Source: Chloroflexota bacterium (GTDB lineage Bacteria > Chloroflexota > Anaerolineae > Aggregatilineales > Phototrophicaceae). Taken from it: 47,659 nucleotides of DNA. The translations under genes and the position numbers were made by a program. The notes under the pieces were generated by a model, which made no database searches, was not told where the DNA came from, and saw nothing but the letters and a program-made list of their open reading frames with translations. Of this stretch, positions 16,968 to 26,025 are shown one piece after another. The stretch lies in contig JAPOWK010000073.1 of the NCBI GenBank assembly GCA_026707665.1, positions 1-47,659 on the forward strand, written 5' to 3'. Each line of letters starts with the position of its first letter. Position 1 is the stretch's first letter.

Positions 16968-18001
16968 CACCCACTTATGGGACGATTGCAGTAGACGTGA
17001 ATATAGTAGCGGGCGTGATCCTGCGCGTTGAAACCATAACGGAACGTCACGCCATCCCAGGTAAGCTCGACGGTGTAGACGCCTCTGGGATAGTGAGTAT
17101 CATGCGAAAGGATCTGTAGGATGTAGGGCATGCCGTTGTTGCTGAACTCGCCTTCTACTTCTTCAATCACGTCTTGCGCGGTTTCGACCGCTGGCCGATA
17201 AAGCGCGACTTCTATTTCCTGATATGCCGGTCCTCCCTTAATAATAGCGAAATCCCGGTATTCTTCGGGTCTGCGCTGCGGAACCATGACGCATTCGGCA
17301 TATTGCAGTACATGCTGTTCATCCACCTGCAGCAAGCCATAGGGACCCGGCGCGACATCAGCCTCAGCGACAAAACCGATCTTGTCTTCCAGCGCCAATT
17401 CATACCAGCCCTCGCTCCAGCCAATCACCGACCAAGCCAGCCAGCGCATGATGCGATCAATCTTTTCGCAATCGCTGTCCGGACATGCAAAGACTTCGCT
17501 ATGTACTCTGGTGACGACATAAGGCGGGATGCATTCGGGCGCCTCCTCCTGGTAAAAGCTGATCACGGTATGCTGCCGCTCGCCAGTGCGCCGAAACTCG
17601 CGATCGCCAAAACCGGCGACGATCGCGCGCACGACATCGCACTGATAAAAATACTCGCCCGTGATATTGGGCTTCCATTTCTCCGGTTCGTAAATATCCA
17701 CCACCTCATCATCGTCTACTGCGATCGCCTTCCCGCAACCGCTAGCGCGAACCAGCAGACTTTCCGCCACGGTGACCAAGCTAATATCGGTGAGGACATA
17801 ATGCTCGGCATCGCCCTCGCCTGGGGTCAAGTCATCCGTTCCCAGGATTAGGTAGTATACGATGCCGAATTCTTCAACAATGCTCATGATGGCATCGCAG
17901 TTGTATTCGACATTGCCCCTCCCGCCAGGTTGCCAATCTTGCGCCCCAGCGCTTGTCGCCAACAGTGACACTAGAATTATCCAAAACAGTTTGGTCTTCA
18001 T
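16967..18001 (-). CDS. Secreted protein with a bacterial SH3-like segment
   Basis: A 344-residue exported protein with signal peptide MKTKLFWIILVSLLATSAGA, probably cut before QDW. The mid-part, HSEVFACPDSDCEKIDRI, then WYELALEDKIGFVAEADV, has the layout of a bacterial SH3 (SH3b) domain, with a CxxxxxC pair at the usual place. The N-terminal part repeats a pattern of a Cys followed by an acidic helix (CDAIMSIVEEFG and CDVVRAIVAGFG), so it may contain two related subdomains. The C-terminus, YYIHVYCNRPI, holds one more Cys. No catalytic motif is seen. Its stop overlaps the glpD start. A binding or envelope role is plausible but unproven. Confidence 0.72.
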   Translation of the reverse strand: MKTKLFWIILVSLLATSAGAQDWQPGGRGNVEYNCDAIMSIVEEFGIVYYLILGTDDLTPGEGDAEHYVLTDISLVTVAESLLVRASGCGKAIAVDDDEVVDIYEPEKWKPNITGEYFYQCDVVRAIVAGFGDREFRRTGERQHTVISFYQEEAPECIPPYVVTRVHSEVFACPDSDCEKIDRIMRWLAWSVIGWSEGWYELALEDKIGFVAEADVAPGPYGLLQVDEQHVLQYAECVMVPQRRPEEYRDFAIIKGGPAYQEIEVALYRPAVETAQDVIEEVEGEFSNNGMPYILQILSHDTHYPRGVYTVELTWDGVTFRYGFNAQDHARYYIHVYCNRPISG

Positions 18002-18097
18002 TTTAAGCGCGCCTCCCGCTCAATCGTTGGTAGCAATTCTTCGCGCGAATTGCGAATTCGTCCATTCTACCCGGTCACGTCCGCAGTGAATCTGACT

Positions 18098-19648
18098 TTA
18101 AGGCGACGATTCGCGCAGCGCCTGTATCAAACTCATTCCCGTCATCTCTGGCGGCTTCTCAATATCCATGAGATCCAGCACGGTCGGCGCCACATCAGCC
18201 AGCCGGCCCCAGCTCCGCAAGTCATAATAGTCCGCGCCGGCAATGACAAAGAGCGAGACCGGCCCGACCGTATGGTAGGTATGCGGCTCGCCGGTGACTT
18301 CATCAATCATGCGCTCACAATTGCCGTGGTCAGCGGTGACGATGGCGACGCCGCCCTTCTCCAGCACCGCGTCTACCAGCCGACCCGCGCAGGCGTCAAC
18401 CACTTCCACCGCTTTGATCGCCGCTGGCACTGAGCCAGTATGTCCGACCATATCCGGATTGGCAAAGTTCACCAGCAAGAAGTCGTCATCAGCCGCCTCG
18501 ATCCGCCCGAGCGTTGCCTCGGTCAGCTCGACCGCGCTCATCTCCGGCATCAAGTCATAAGTGGCGACCTGGGGCGACGGCACAATCAGCCGCGTTTCGC
18601 CGGCGAATGGCGCTTCGTTGCGCCCATTGAAGAAGAAGGTAACATGAGGATACTTCTCCGTCTCGGCGCTATGATACTGCGTCCTGCCAGCTTCACTCAA
18701 GGTCTCGGCCAGCGTATTGCGCAGCAGCTCCACAGGAAACAGAATCCGGTCAGTAAGCCCGGCCATATACTCGGTCATGGTGATGAGTCGCAGGTCGGCA
18801 ATCGCTCGAAAACGCTCGGCGCCATCGAAGTCTCGCTTGACGAATGCTTGCGACAACTGGCGCATGCGGTCGGCGCGAAAGTTGTAGCAAAGCAGCGCAT
18901 CGCCGCTGGAAATGCCCAAGCTCGGCTCTTCGCCTACCACCGTTGGCGCGATGAACTCGTCCGTCACACCCTGATCGTAAGATTGCTGAATGGCTGTCAA
19001 AGCGTCGGGCGCCCGCGCGTCACTCGCGCGAAAAGCCATCGCTTCGTATGCGCGTCCCGTGCGCTCCCAGCGCTGGTCGCGGTCCATCGCATAGTAGCGC
19101 CCGCTCACCGTCGCCACGCGCCCGACCCCGTCGCGGGCAATCTTGGCGAGCAGGTCGGCGCAATACATGATCCCGTTTCGCGTCGGTGTATCACGCCCGT
19201 CAGTGATGAGATGCAAGACAGGATCGACGCCTTTCGCGGCCGCGATATCCATCAGCGCGTGCAGATGATCGGAGTGGCTATGCACGCCACCGTCCCCCAA
19301 CAGACCGACCAAGTGCAGCTTGCTGACCCGCCGACGAATGTCCGGCAGAGCCTCTAGCAACACGGGATTATCGGCGAGAGCGCCCTCCGCGATGGCTTTG
19401 GCAATGCGCGAGATATCTTGATAAACGATGCGTCCAGCGCCCAGATTCAGATGGCCCACTTCGGAATTGCCCATTTGGCCAGGCGTCAAGCCCACATGCT
19501 CACCGGAAGTGTGCACGATGCAGCGTTCGCAGGATCGCGTCCAGCGATCGAAATTGGGCGTCTTGCCCTGAACGACCGCGTTGCCATGTTCGGCCTCCCG
19601 TATGCCCCAACCATCCAGAACGATCAGCATTACCGGTTTGCGCGCCAT
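18098..19648 (-). CDS. gpmI: Cofactor-independent phosphoglycerate mutase GpmI
   Basis: This 516-residue enzyme interconverts 3- and 2-phosphoglycerate in glycolysis using two metal ions (usually Mn). VMLIVLDGWG at 6-15 carries metal ligand Asp12. MGNSEVGHLNLGAGR at 59-73 carries the phosphorylated Ser62. TADHGNCERM near the end carries further metal ligands. Length is normal. The start ATG at 19648 follows a 75-base region that includes a GTAGGGGCG repeat. It stands alone on the minus strand, without other glycolytic genes. Confidence 0.96.
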   Translation of the reverse strand: MARKPVMLIVLDGWGIREAEHGNAVVQGKTPNFDRWTRSCERCIVHTSGEHVGLTPGQMGNSEVGHLNLGAGRIVYQDISRIAKAIAEGALADNPVLLEALPDIRRRVSKLHLVGLLGDGGVHSHSDHLHALMDIAAAKGVDPVLHLITDGRDTPTRNGIMYCADLLAKIARDGVGRVATVSGRYYAMDRDQRWERTGRAYEAMAFRASDARAPDALTAIQQSYDQGVTDEFIAPTVVGEEPSLGISSGDALLCYNFRADRMRQLSQAFVKRDFDGAERFRAIADLRLITMTEYMAGLTDRILFPVELLRNTLAETLSEAGRTQYHSAETEKYPHVTFFFNGRNEAPFAGETRLIVPSPQVATYDLMPEMSAVELTEATLGRIEAADDDFLLVNFANPDMVGHTGSVPAAIKAVEVVDACAGRLVDAVLEKGGVAIVTADHGNCERMIDEVTGEPHTYHTVGPVSLFVIAGADYYDLRSWGRLADVAPTVLDLMDIEKPPEMTGMSLIQALRESSP

Positions 19649-19674
19649 TTTCCCTAACCCATACTAATGTCGTC

Positions 19675-19699
19675 GTAGGGGCGAGGCAGTGACTCGCCC
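19675..19699. repeat. GTAGGGGCG-family hairpin upstream of gpmI
   Basis: GTAGGGGCGAG is followed by a partner CTCGCCC (GGGCGAG 19679-19685, CTCGCCC 19693-19699). It lies in the gap between the large membrane protein and gpmI. Confidence 0.55.
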
Positions 19700-19733
19700 G
19701 TCATCGCCATGCGCCGATGTAACGGCAGCCCAC

Positions 19734-22292
19734 TCAACCACCCAAAGTAGCCCCCAGCATCGTCGCCGCCCTCGGCGGCAGCGTCGCCTCGGCATTGTAC
19801 AGCTCGCCGGCATCGTAAGTCGCGGTCAGGTCCAATCCCAGGAATTCCGCGGGATCTTCGACCAATTCAACTGACAAGTCCTCGCTCAACACCATGACAA
19901 GCGTCGTCCTGAGAAGATCCCCCGGCGCCGCGGACGAGAAGATCGTCTCGTCGCCGCTGAAATCGCCGCAATATTTTTTCGAATGACAGAAGTAAGCATA
20001 TTCCGGCGCCCGGTCCTCGTATAGAACGTGCAACGCGCTGTTTAGCATGTCAGCAGCAATGAACTCGCGGATGCCGCGCTCGCCCAGCGCCTTACGGTCC
20101 AGTTCAGTAATCACCGCCAACTGCGCATTAGGCGCGAAAGCCGGCGCGATTTCCATGACCTGATGCAGAATTCGGGCTTTGCGGTACGCGCTTTCGCGGA
20201 AACGATTGTGCTGGGAAAACAAGCGCGACGCCGCCGGAACAAGCAGCAACAGACAAAGGCAGACGACAATCATCTGACGGCGCAGATTGTCGAGTACGGG
20301 CGACGTGATCAACAGAAGCAAGCTGAGTACGACGAAGGCCGCCCCGACGGGAACATACTGATACATGCGCCAGGCATCCTCGCGATAATAGGGTACCCAC
20401 ATCAAAAGACCGATGGCTGCGATAATGAGGAGCAATCCGCTCGCCATTGATGCGCCAATCTGACGCGCTGACGGCTTATCAGCATCGGCTTCGCGCAGGT
20501 GAAACCAAGCGATGAGGCTCACGCCGGCCAGAATGATAACGGTGGGCAGCCACCACTGATTCATTTCTACGGTCTCAAACGCACTGCCCCACCCGCCGAC
20601 GAATGTTTCCCAATAAACGCCGCCCAATACGCCAAAAAAAGTATCGAAGATCGTCTTGATAGATCCCGGCGAATCCGCGAACGTGTTCAAGAGCCCGCTC
20701 TGATAAAAGTCACGGCCCGTCGCCAAGAGCAAAATGACGTAGGCGACTTTGCAGGCGGGCACGAGATACCAGGCGACGCTCAGATTCACATTGCGCCAGG
20801 TCAGACGCCGGTCGCGCAGCCAAAGCACCAGCGGAACCACCAGGATGACGACGAATCCCGCCTCGTTCGAATTGACACAGTAAAGCAGGCTCAGCCACAT
20901 GCCCAGCAGAGTCAGCCGCTTCGGATTCTTGCAGTAATCCAGGAACAGAGCGGTGGCTAGAAGAAAGGCAAATAGGCTGAAAGTATTTGGCAGCAACCGC
21001 GCCGTTAAAATGGTGTCGTTGACCGGATAGAACATGAACAGCGCCGTCGTCAGAAAAGCATACAGCGGTGAAACGCCAAGCTGACGCAAGATGATATACA
21101 GAATCGTCATCTCGCCAGCGTACAGCAGGAAGTTTACTAGATGGTAACCGACGAAGGTCTCCGAGCTGATCAAGTACGCCAGGGTACGCGGCACATTCAC
21201 CCAAGGGCGAGACACCGACTCGGTCGCGTAAAAGCTCAGCGTTCCTCCTTCTGCATAGCCGTGGAAGATCCAACTCTCCCAATGTAAGCTGCTATCAAAG
21301 CCGAAGGGCAGGTATAAGACGATGACCACAAAGAAGCAGCCTATGAGGGAAATCCCGTCGGCGCGTACGCCTTTGCTGCGCCATGCCCGCCCCTGCCGGG
21401 CCAGGAGCGGTAGGTAAATCAATACGCCCAGAACGATCCCCAGCAAGGATATTGAGAAGAATGGCGGCGGGGCAAAAGAGCCCGGGAAGAGCGATTCAAT
21501 GGCCAGACCGTAGGCTTTGCTGTCGTCATCCTGGCTAACCACTTCAATTTGCGCGTACTCGCCGTCTTCCGCGCAATGCTCGCCGGATGCCGGATTCACA
21601 TCAGCCGACACCTCACGACCCTTATACCGCACCGACTGCGCGCCCACGACCGACCAGCCAATTCGGACGCACTCATGCGGAAACAAAGCGCGATCATGAC
21701 CCGACCATATCCGGACGGAAACATCACCATCCGCCTTGTCTATCAACGGCGGCTCATGCGGCGTCAGACGCAGCCAGGCGCCGATCGCGATCAAAGCTAG
21801 CGTGCCGAGCGCCAGCCCGAATATCGGCAGCGGCTGCTCGAGCCGTTTCAGGCGGACATAATAGACGGCGAGCATGGGCGAAAGGGTAAAAGATACAAAG
21901 CCGACCAGGTAAAAGAGCAAGTCGGGCAAATGATGAAGCTTGAGCCTCAAGCTGCGATAGATTCCGTTCTCCGCCCGGACCTCGAATGACGGGCTGGTCG
22001 CATTGATATCCGGGCAGAAGCGCATCTCATCAGCGCCTATCCTGCCTGCCCCATCCACATGCAGCGACGAGATACCTTCCAGCTGCCAACGAATCTGCAC
22101 ACAATCGCCCGGGTACAAAGTCCAATCGCGGTCGCTCCCGATGAATATCGACGTATCGCCAAATTCGAGGTCAATTGTTGGCGGCGGACTGTATTGAACG
22201 GTGAGCAAAAAAAGGAAGGCGATTGCCAGCGCTGCGCTGATGAAGATGACTCGCTGCGAAGAAATAACCGATTGCTTTCGGGCCTCGATCAT
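19734..22292 (-). CDS. Large polytopic membrane protein, GT-C-like, with duplicated two-Cys module
   Basis: An 852-residue protein with many hydrophobic segments. After TM1 (about 14-34) comes an extracytoplasmic module (about 46-118) with YPGDCVQIRWQLEG and a second Cys at about 93. Two membrane segments follow, then a second copy (about 188-262) with FPHECVRIGWSVVG and a Cys at about 240. The rest has roughly ten more hydrophobic helices with loops such as RLLPNTFSLFAFLLATALF, a layout like GT-C glycosyltransferases, but no DxD/ExD motif is assigned with confidence. The start ATG at 22292 overlaps the stop of sqdB by four bases (ATGA), so the genes are coupled and this protein may act in the same glycolipid or surface pathway. 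This is inference; it could also be an unrelated membrane protein. The modules look Ig-like and may bind sugars or proteins. Confidence 0.7.
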   Translation of the reverse strand: MIEARKQSVISSQRVIFISAALAIAFLFLLTVQYSPPPTIDLEFGDTSIFIGSDRDWTLYPGDCVQIRWQLEGISSLHVDGAGRIGADEMRFCPDINATSPSFEVRAENGIYRSLRLKLHHLPDLLFYLVGFVSFTLSPMLAVYYVRLKRLEQPLPIFGLALGTLALIAIGAWLRLTPHEPPLIDKADGDVSVRIWSGHDRALFPHECVRIGWSVVGAQSVRYKGREVSADVNPASGEHCAEDGEYAQIEVVSQDDDSKAYGLAIESLFPGSFAPPPFFSISLLGIVLGVLIYLPLLARQGRAWRSKGVRADGISLIGCFFVVIVLYLPFGFDSSLHWESWIFHGYAEGGTLSFYATESVSRPWVNVPRTLAYLISSETFVGYHLVNFLLYAGEMTILYIILRQLGVSPLYAFLTTALFMFYPVNDTILTARLLPNTFSLFAFLLATALFLDYCKNPKRLTLLGMWLSLLYCVNSNEAGFVVILVVPLVLWLRDRRLTWRNVNLSVAWYLVPACKVAYVILLLATGRDFYQSGLLNTFADSPGSIKTIFDTFFGVLGGVYWETFVGGWGSAFETVEMNQWWLPTVIILAGVSLIAWFHLREADADKPSARQIGASMASGLLLIIAAIGLLMWVPYYREDAWRMYQYVPVGAAFVVLSLLLLITSPVLDNLRRQMIVVCLCLLLLVPAASRLFSQHNRFRESAYRKARILHQVMEIAPAFAPNAQLAVITELDRKALGERGIREFIAADMLNSALHVLYEDRAPEYAYFCHSKKYCGDFSGDETIFSSAAPGDLLRTTLVMVLSEDLSVELVEDPAEFLGLDLTATYDAGELYNAEATLPPRAATMLGATLGG

Positions 22293-23473
22293 CCGATGAC
22301 TTCCGACCGCTTTCGGTCCCCGTCCCAACGAATATCAGGAATCAGAACCTCGGCACGCGCGGCGATCCGTTCTCTGTTGTCGAGCAGATCCAACAGTATC
22401 GCTTTAATCACCGATCTGATGTCGCGCGTCGGCTCATAACCGAGATCCAGCAGATGCTGCCGATCCGGGTTGTAGTAGTGGTCTTCCATCTCCGTCCGCG
22501 GATTTTCGTAGCGACGTATATCAACCGGCAATCCGATGTCTCTTGCGATGTCCTGGACCAGGCAAGCCAGCTCCACGACGGAGTAGGCATTTTCAAATTG
22601 ATTGAATACGCGGTATTCGCCCGCTTCCGGCGGGTTCTCAAGCGCCAGCCCCAGGCATTGCATCGCATCGGCCAGCGGCAGGAATCCGCGCCGCTGCTTG
22701 CCGAGCCCAAAGAGTGTCAAGGGATGACCGATGACCGCTTGGCAGCAAAAGCGATTGATCGCCGTACCGAAGCACTGGTCGAAATCGAGCCGTGTGCGCA
22801 GGCGCGGGTCGTCGCCCATCTCGGCGATCCGGGTTCCAAACACCACCCCCTGCATGATATCGGTCGCCCGCGTGCCCCAGATTTTGGTGGCGAAGCGGGT
22901 ATTGTGAGAATCATGCACCTTGCTCTGGTGATACCAACTGCCCGCCTGGCGTGGAAAGGGCAAGCGATCTTTCCGCCCACGAAACTCCACCTCAAAGAAG
23001 CCCTCGGGAATATCCACCGCGGGCGTGCCGTATTCGCCCATCGTGCCCAGTTTTATCAGATGGGCCGCGGGCACCACCTCCTTGATCGCCCAGAGCAGGT
23101 TGAGGTTGTTGATGACGTTGTTCCGTTGCGTCCAGACGCAATGCGCCTGATCAATCATGGAGTATGGCGCCGACGGCATTTGCCCGAGATGAACGACCGC
23201 CTCTGGCTGGAATTCCTGAAACAAACCTTTGACGAATTCATATTCCGTCAGATCGCCTACGCGGAAATCCAGCTCGACGCCAGCGGCCTCCTTCAAAGCA
23301 CGGGTGCGTTCCTCGCGCCCCCCGATCGGCAACGCGCTGATGCCGCCAACTTCCGCCACCCATTCGCGGCGCAGCAGCAAATCAGCGCCAGCGACTTCGT
23401 GGCCCCGCGCAAGCAAATAGACCGCCAGGGGCCAGCCTAAATAGCCATCAATTCCAGCGATGAATACCCTCAT
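22289..23473 (-). CDS. sqdB: UDP-sulfoquinovose synthase SqdB/SQD1
   Basis: This 394-residue short-chain-dehydrogenase-type enzyme makes UDP-sulfoquinovose from UDP-glucose and sulfite, the headgroup donor for the sulfolipid SQDG. The NAD loop GIDGYLGW is at 7-14, KLGTMGEYGTP at 141-151 and YHQSKVHDSHN at 181-191 (catalytic Tyr181 and Lys185). SAPYSMID, LDFDQCFGTAINRF and DHYYNPDR are diagnostic of the SQD1 branch. The start is the ATG at 23473, with GGGAGC upstream; an earlier ATG at 23527 adds unmatched residues. The next gene overlaps it by four bases. The usual sulfoquinovosyltransferase SqdX/SqdD is not seen next to it. Confidence 0.9.
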   Translation of the reverse strand: MRVFIAGIDGYLGWPLAVYLLARGHEVAGADLLLRREWVAEVGGISALPIGGREERTRALKEAAGVELDFRVGDLTEYEFVKGLFQEFQPEAVVHLGQMPSAPYSMIDQAHCVWTQRNNVINNLNLLWAIKEVVPAAHLIKLGTMGEYGTPAVDIPEGFFEVEFRGRKDRLPFPRQAGSWYHQSKVHDSHNTRFATKIWGTRATDIMQGVVFGTRIAEMGDDPRLRTRLDFDQCFGTAINRFCCQAVIGHPLTLFGLGKQRRGFLPLADAMQCLGLALENPPEAGEYRVFNQFENAYSVVELACLVQDIARDIGLPVDIRRYENPRTEMEDHYYNPDRQHLLDLGYEPTRDIRSVIKAILLDLLDNRERIAARAEVLIPDIRWDGDRKRSEVIG

Positions 23474-23656
23474 CCAATGCTCCCAAATGACTGCGAGCGC
23501 ACCTGCCAACACGCAAACCGGATTCACACAATCTTACAGAATTCAAGACAAATTTGAATAGACGTGATATGCGATTCCGCCCCAAAAGGCCTTGCGAACT
23601 CCCGGTTGAGACGGCCTGCCTGCTTTTCGCCGCTGTATTGTGGGCGAACTTGCGGA

Positions 23657-23662
23657 TATAAT
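23657..23662 (+). promoter_or_regulatory. Likely -10 box of the MFS gene
   Basis: TATAAT lies 61 bases upstream of the MFS start, on the side divergent from sqdB. No convincing -35 box is seen, so it is tentative. Confidence 0.35.
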
Positions 23663-23722
23663 ATGTCTGTTCAGTGCCCTCCCGTCCAACAGCGCGAGAA
23701 GGCCTCTCTTTCGATTTGACCA

Positions 23723-25039
23723 ATGCCCCCGCCGACGGCGCGGAATATCACTTGCGAGCTTATTTTGAAACGGGACCATAATCCGACATCCGGTTACCGG
23801 CAGCTCATTCGCGGCAACCGGTCATTTCGTCATCTCTGGGCGGGCCAGGTCATCAGCTTAACCGGCGACTGGTTCAATCTAATTGCCTCAGCCGCCTTGA
23901 TAGCGACCTTAACGCAATCTGGCACGGCCATCGGCGGTCTATTCGTCGTCCGGATGCTGGCGCCCTTCCTTGTCAGCCCTATCGCCGGCGTCGTCGCCGA
24001 TCGCTACAACCGCAGAGCCATCTTGATCACCACCGATGTGCTGCGCTGCTTCGTCGTTTTGGGCTTCCTGCTGGTGCGCGAGCCGCAGCAGGTCTGGCTC
24101 ATCTATGCGCTCACCGCCGTGCAAGCCGCCTCCCAGGGCTTTTACTTCCCCGCCTGGAACGCCCTCCTGCCGGATATTACCAAGCCCAGCGAAGTGGGTA
24201 TCGCCAACGCCCTCTCCTCAGCGACCTGGTCCGTCATGCTGGCATTCGGCAGCGCCCTGGGCGGTTTGGTCGCCGGCGTGGTCGGCGTCTATCCCGCTTT
24301 CGCTATTGATGCCGTCACCTTCCTGCTCAGCGCTTTCATCCTCTTCCGCATGCCCTACCAATCAACGCTTAAGCGCGATACTGACCGATCGATTCTTGCC
24401 GGCATCCAACAGTACATCGACGGCTTAAGCTACCTGCGCCAGCACATCGACACCTTTTCCATCGCCATCCAGAAAGCCATTCTCGGCTTCTTCATAATCG
24501 GATTCTTTCAAGTCGCGCAGGTCACAATTGCCGAGCAGCACTTCCCCATCGGCGAAGGCGGCAGTATCAGCATGGGTTTGATCTACGTCATGGCTGGCAT
24601 CGGTTCGGGCCTTAGCCCTATACTTGGGCGCAATTGGGCGCGTGATCGCGATCGGCGTCTACGCTTGATGATCGCCTTCGGCTATGTCTGCTCCTCATTC
24701 GGCTTTCTAATCTGCTCCACCTTGATCTCGCTGCCGGTCGTGCTCATTGGGGCGCTTTTGCGCGGCGTCGGCGGCGGACTGGTCTGGGTTCTAGGTACGC
24801 AATTGCTGCTTCAAATTGTACCGAACGAAGTGCGCGGTCGCGTATTTTCCACCGAGTTCGCCTTGTACACGCTCTTCGCCGCTGTTTCATCCGGCACGAC
24901 CGGGCGCCTCATTGACACCTCATTGGGCGTCAGCGGCGTGCTCCAGCTCGGTTCGCTCATCCTTGTTTTGCCGACGGCGCTGTGGCTGCTCTGGATTTTC
25001 TTCGGCAAGCGCGACCTGGTCGCGACCCGGGCAGCCTAG
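23723..25039 (+). CDS. MFS transporter, exporter-like
   Basis: A 438-residue major facilitator with about twelve hydrophobic helices. GDWFNLIASAALIATLTQSG opens helix 1, and the MFS loop 2-3 signature reads GVVADRYNRRAILI. The sequence resembles the EntS/MFS_3 group of drug and siderophore exporters, with motifs such as FYFPAWNALLPDI and MPYQS. The start at 23723 (MPPPTARN) has a poor ribosome-binding site, and an internal start is possible. It stands alone, divergent from sqdB and followed by a DapA-family gene after 74 bases. The substrate cannot be told. Confidence 0.86.
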   Translation: MPPPTARNITCELILKRDHNPTSGYRQLIRGNRSFRHLWAGQVISLTGDWFNLIASAALIATLTQSGTAIGGLFVVRMLAPFLVSPIAGVVADRYNRRAILITTDVLRCFVVLGFLLVREPQQVWLIYALTAVQAASQGFYFPAWNALLPDITKPSEVGIANALSSATWSVMLAFGSALGGLVAGVVGVYPAFAIDAVTFLLSAFILFRMPYQSTLKRDTDRSILAGIQQYIDGLSYLRQHIDTFSIAIQKAILGFFIIGFFQVAQVTIAEQHFPIGEGGSISMGLIYVMAGIGSGLSPILGRNWARDRDRRLRLMIAFGYVCSSFGFLICSTLISLPVVLIGALLRGVGGGLVWVLGTQLLLQIVPNEVRGRVFSTEFALYTLFAAVSSGTTGRLIDTSLGVSGVLQLGSLILVLPTALWLLWIFFGKRDLVATRAA

Positions 25040-25113
25040 TAAGGGACCATAAGATAGAATCTGAGCAGTCGAATTCAGTGAAGACAAGCCGCAATTAGTA
25101 AGCGAGGACCAAC

Positions 25114-26016
25114 ATGAAAATACATGGCATCGTGCCACCCATGGTGACCCCATTCGCCGCTGATGAGTCCATAGACGAGGCGCTGCTGCGGGCGGAAGTT
25201 GAGCACTTGATCGCGTCCGCCGGTGTGCATGGAATCGCCGTCGGCGGCAGCACCGGCGAGGGGCATGCGCTGACAACCGCTGAACTGCGCCAGGTTGTGG
25301 CGATTGCCTGCGAAGTCGCGGCCGGGCGCGTACCCGTCATCGCCGGCATCATCGTCGACAGCACCAGGCAAGCGATATCGAAAGCCCAAGCCCTGGCCGA
25401 TCTGGATGTGGCCGCCCTGCAAGTGACGCCGGTGCACTATCTTTTCCGCCCAACCGACGAAATGATGTTCAATCACTTTGCGACATTGGCGGAGCGAGCG
25501 GCTCAGCCGGTCATGATCTACAATGTTGTGCCCTGGACTTACTGTTCGCCCGCCCTGCTCGACCGGATGCTGCGCGAGATTGACGGGCTCATCGGCGTGA
25601 AGCAGAGCGCCGGCGATCTCAAACTGCTGGCCGATCTGCTGATGACCTCAGCCGACGCCGGCCTCATCATGTCGGCGGTGGACGCGCTGATGTATCCCTC
25701 GTTCTGCCTGGGCGCGCATGGCGCCATCGCCGCCATCTTGACCGCCGTGCCGGAGCTTTGCCTCGAGCTCTGGCATCAAGTCCAGGACGGCGATCACAGC
25801 GCCGCCCACGATACCCATCTGAAGCTGCTGCCGATCTACAACGCCCTCGAAGGCGACAATATGCCCGCCAATGTCAAAACCGCGCTGGCATTGCAAGGGC
25901 GCCCAGCCGGCCTTCCGCGCATGCCCATGCCCGAAAGCTCAGCTGAGCAGCGCGCCGCCATTGAAGGAGCATTGCTGAACGCCGGAGTGAAACTGCCGGC
26001 AGCGAGCTTCGCCTGA
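25114..26016 (+). CDS. DapA-family aldolase/lyase, probably sugar-acid
   Basis: A 300-residue Schiff-base TIM-barrel enzyme. GGSTGEG at 44-50 binds the carboxylate of the keto acid, Tyr136 in MIYNVVP and Lys163 in GVKQSAGD form the catalytic pair. The family includes dihydrodipicolinate synthase, N-acetylneuraminate lyase and 2-keto-3-deoxy-sugar-acid aldolases. A catabolic sugar-acid aldolase is more likely because an enolase-superfamily dehydratase lies tail to tail ten bases away. A GAGGA motif about six bases upstream supports the ATG at 25114. Lysine biosynthesis genes are absent nearby. The exact substrate is unknown. Confidence 0.82.
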   Translation: MKIHGIVPPMVTPFAADESIDEALLRAEVEHLIASAGVHGIAVGGSTGEGHALTTAELRQVVAIACEVAAGRVPVIAGIIVDSTRQAISKAQALADLDVAALQVTPVHYLFRPTDEMMFNHFATLAERAAQPVMIYNVVPWTYCSPALLDRMLREIDGLIGVKQSAGDLKLLADLLMTSADAGLIMSAVDALMYPSFCLGAHGAIAAILTAVPELCLELWHQVQDGDHSAAHDTHLKLLPIYNALEGDNMPANVKTALALQGRPAGLPRMPMPESSAEQRAAIEGALLNAGVKLPAASFA

Positions 26017-26025
26017 GAAATCTCA

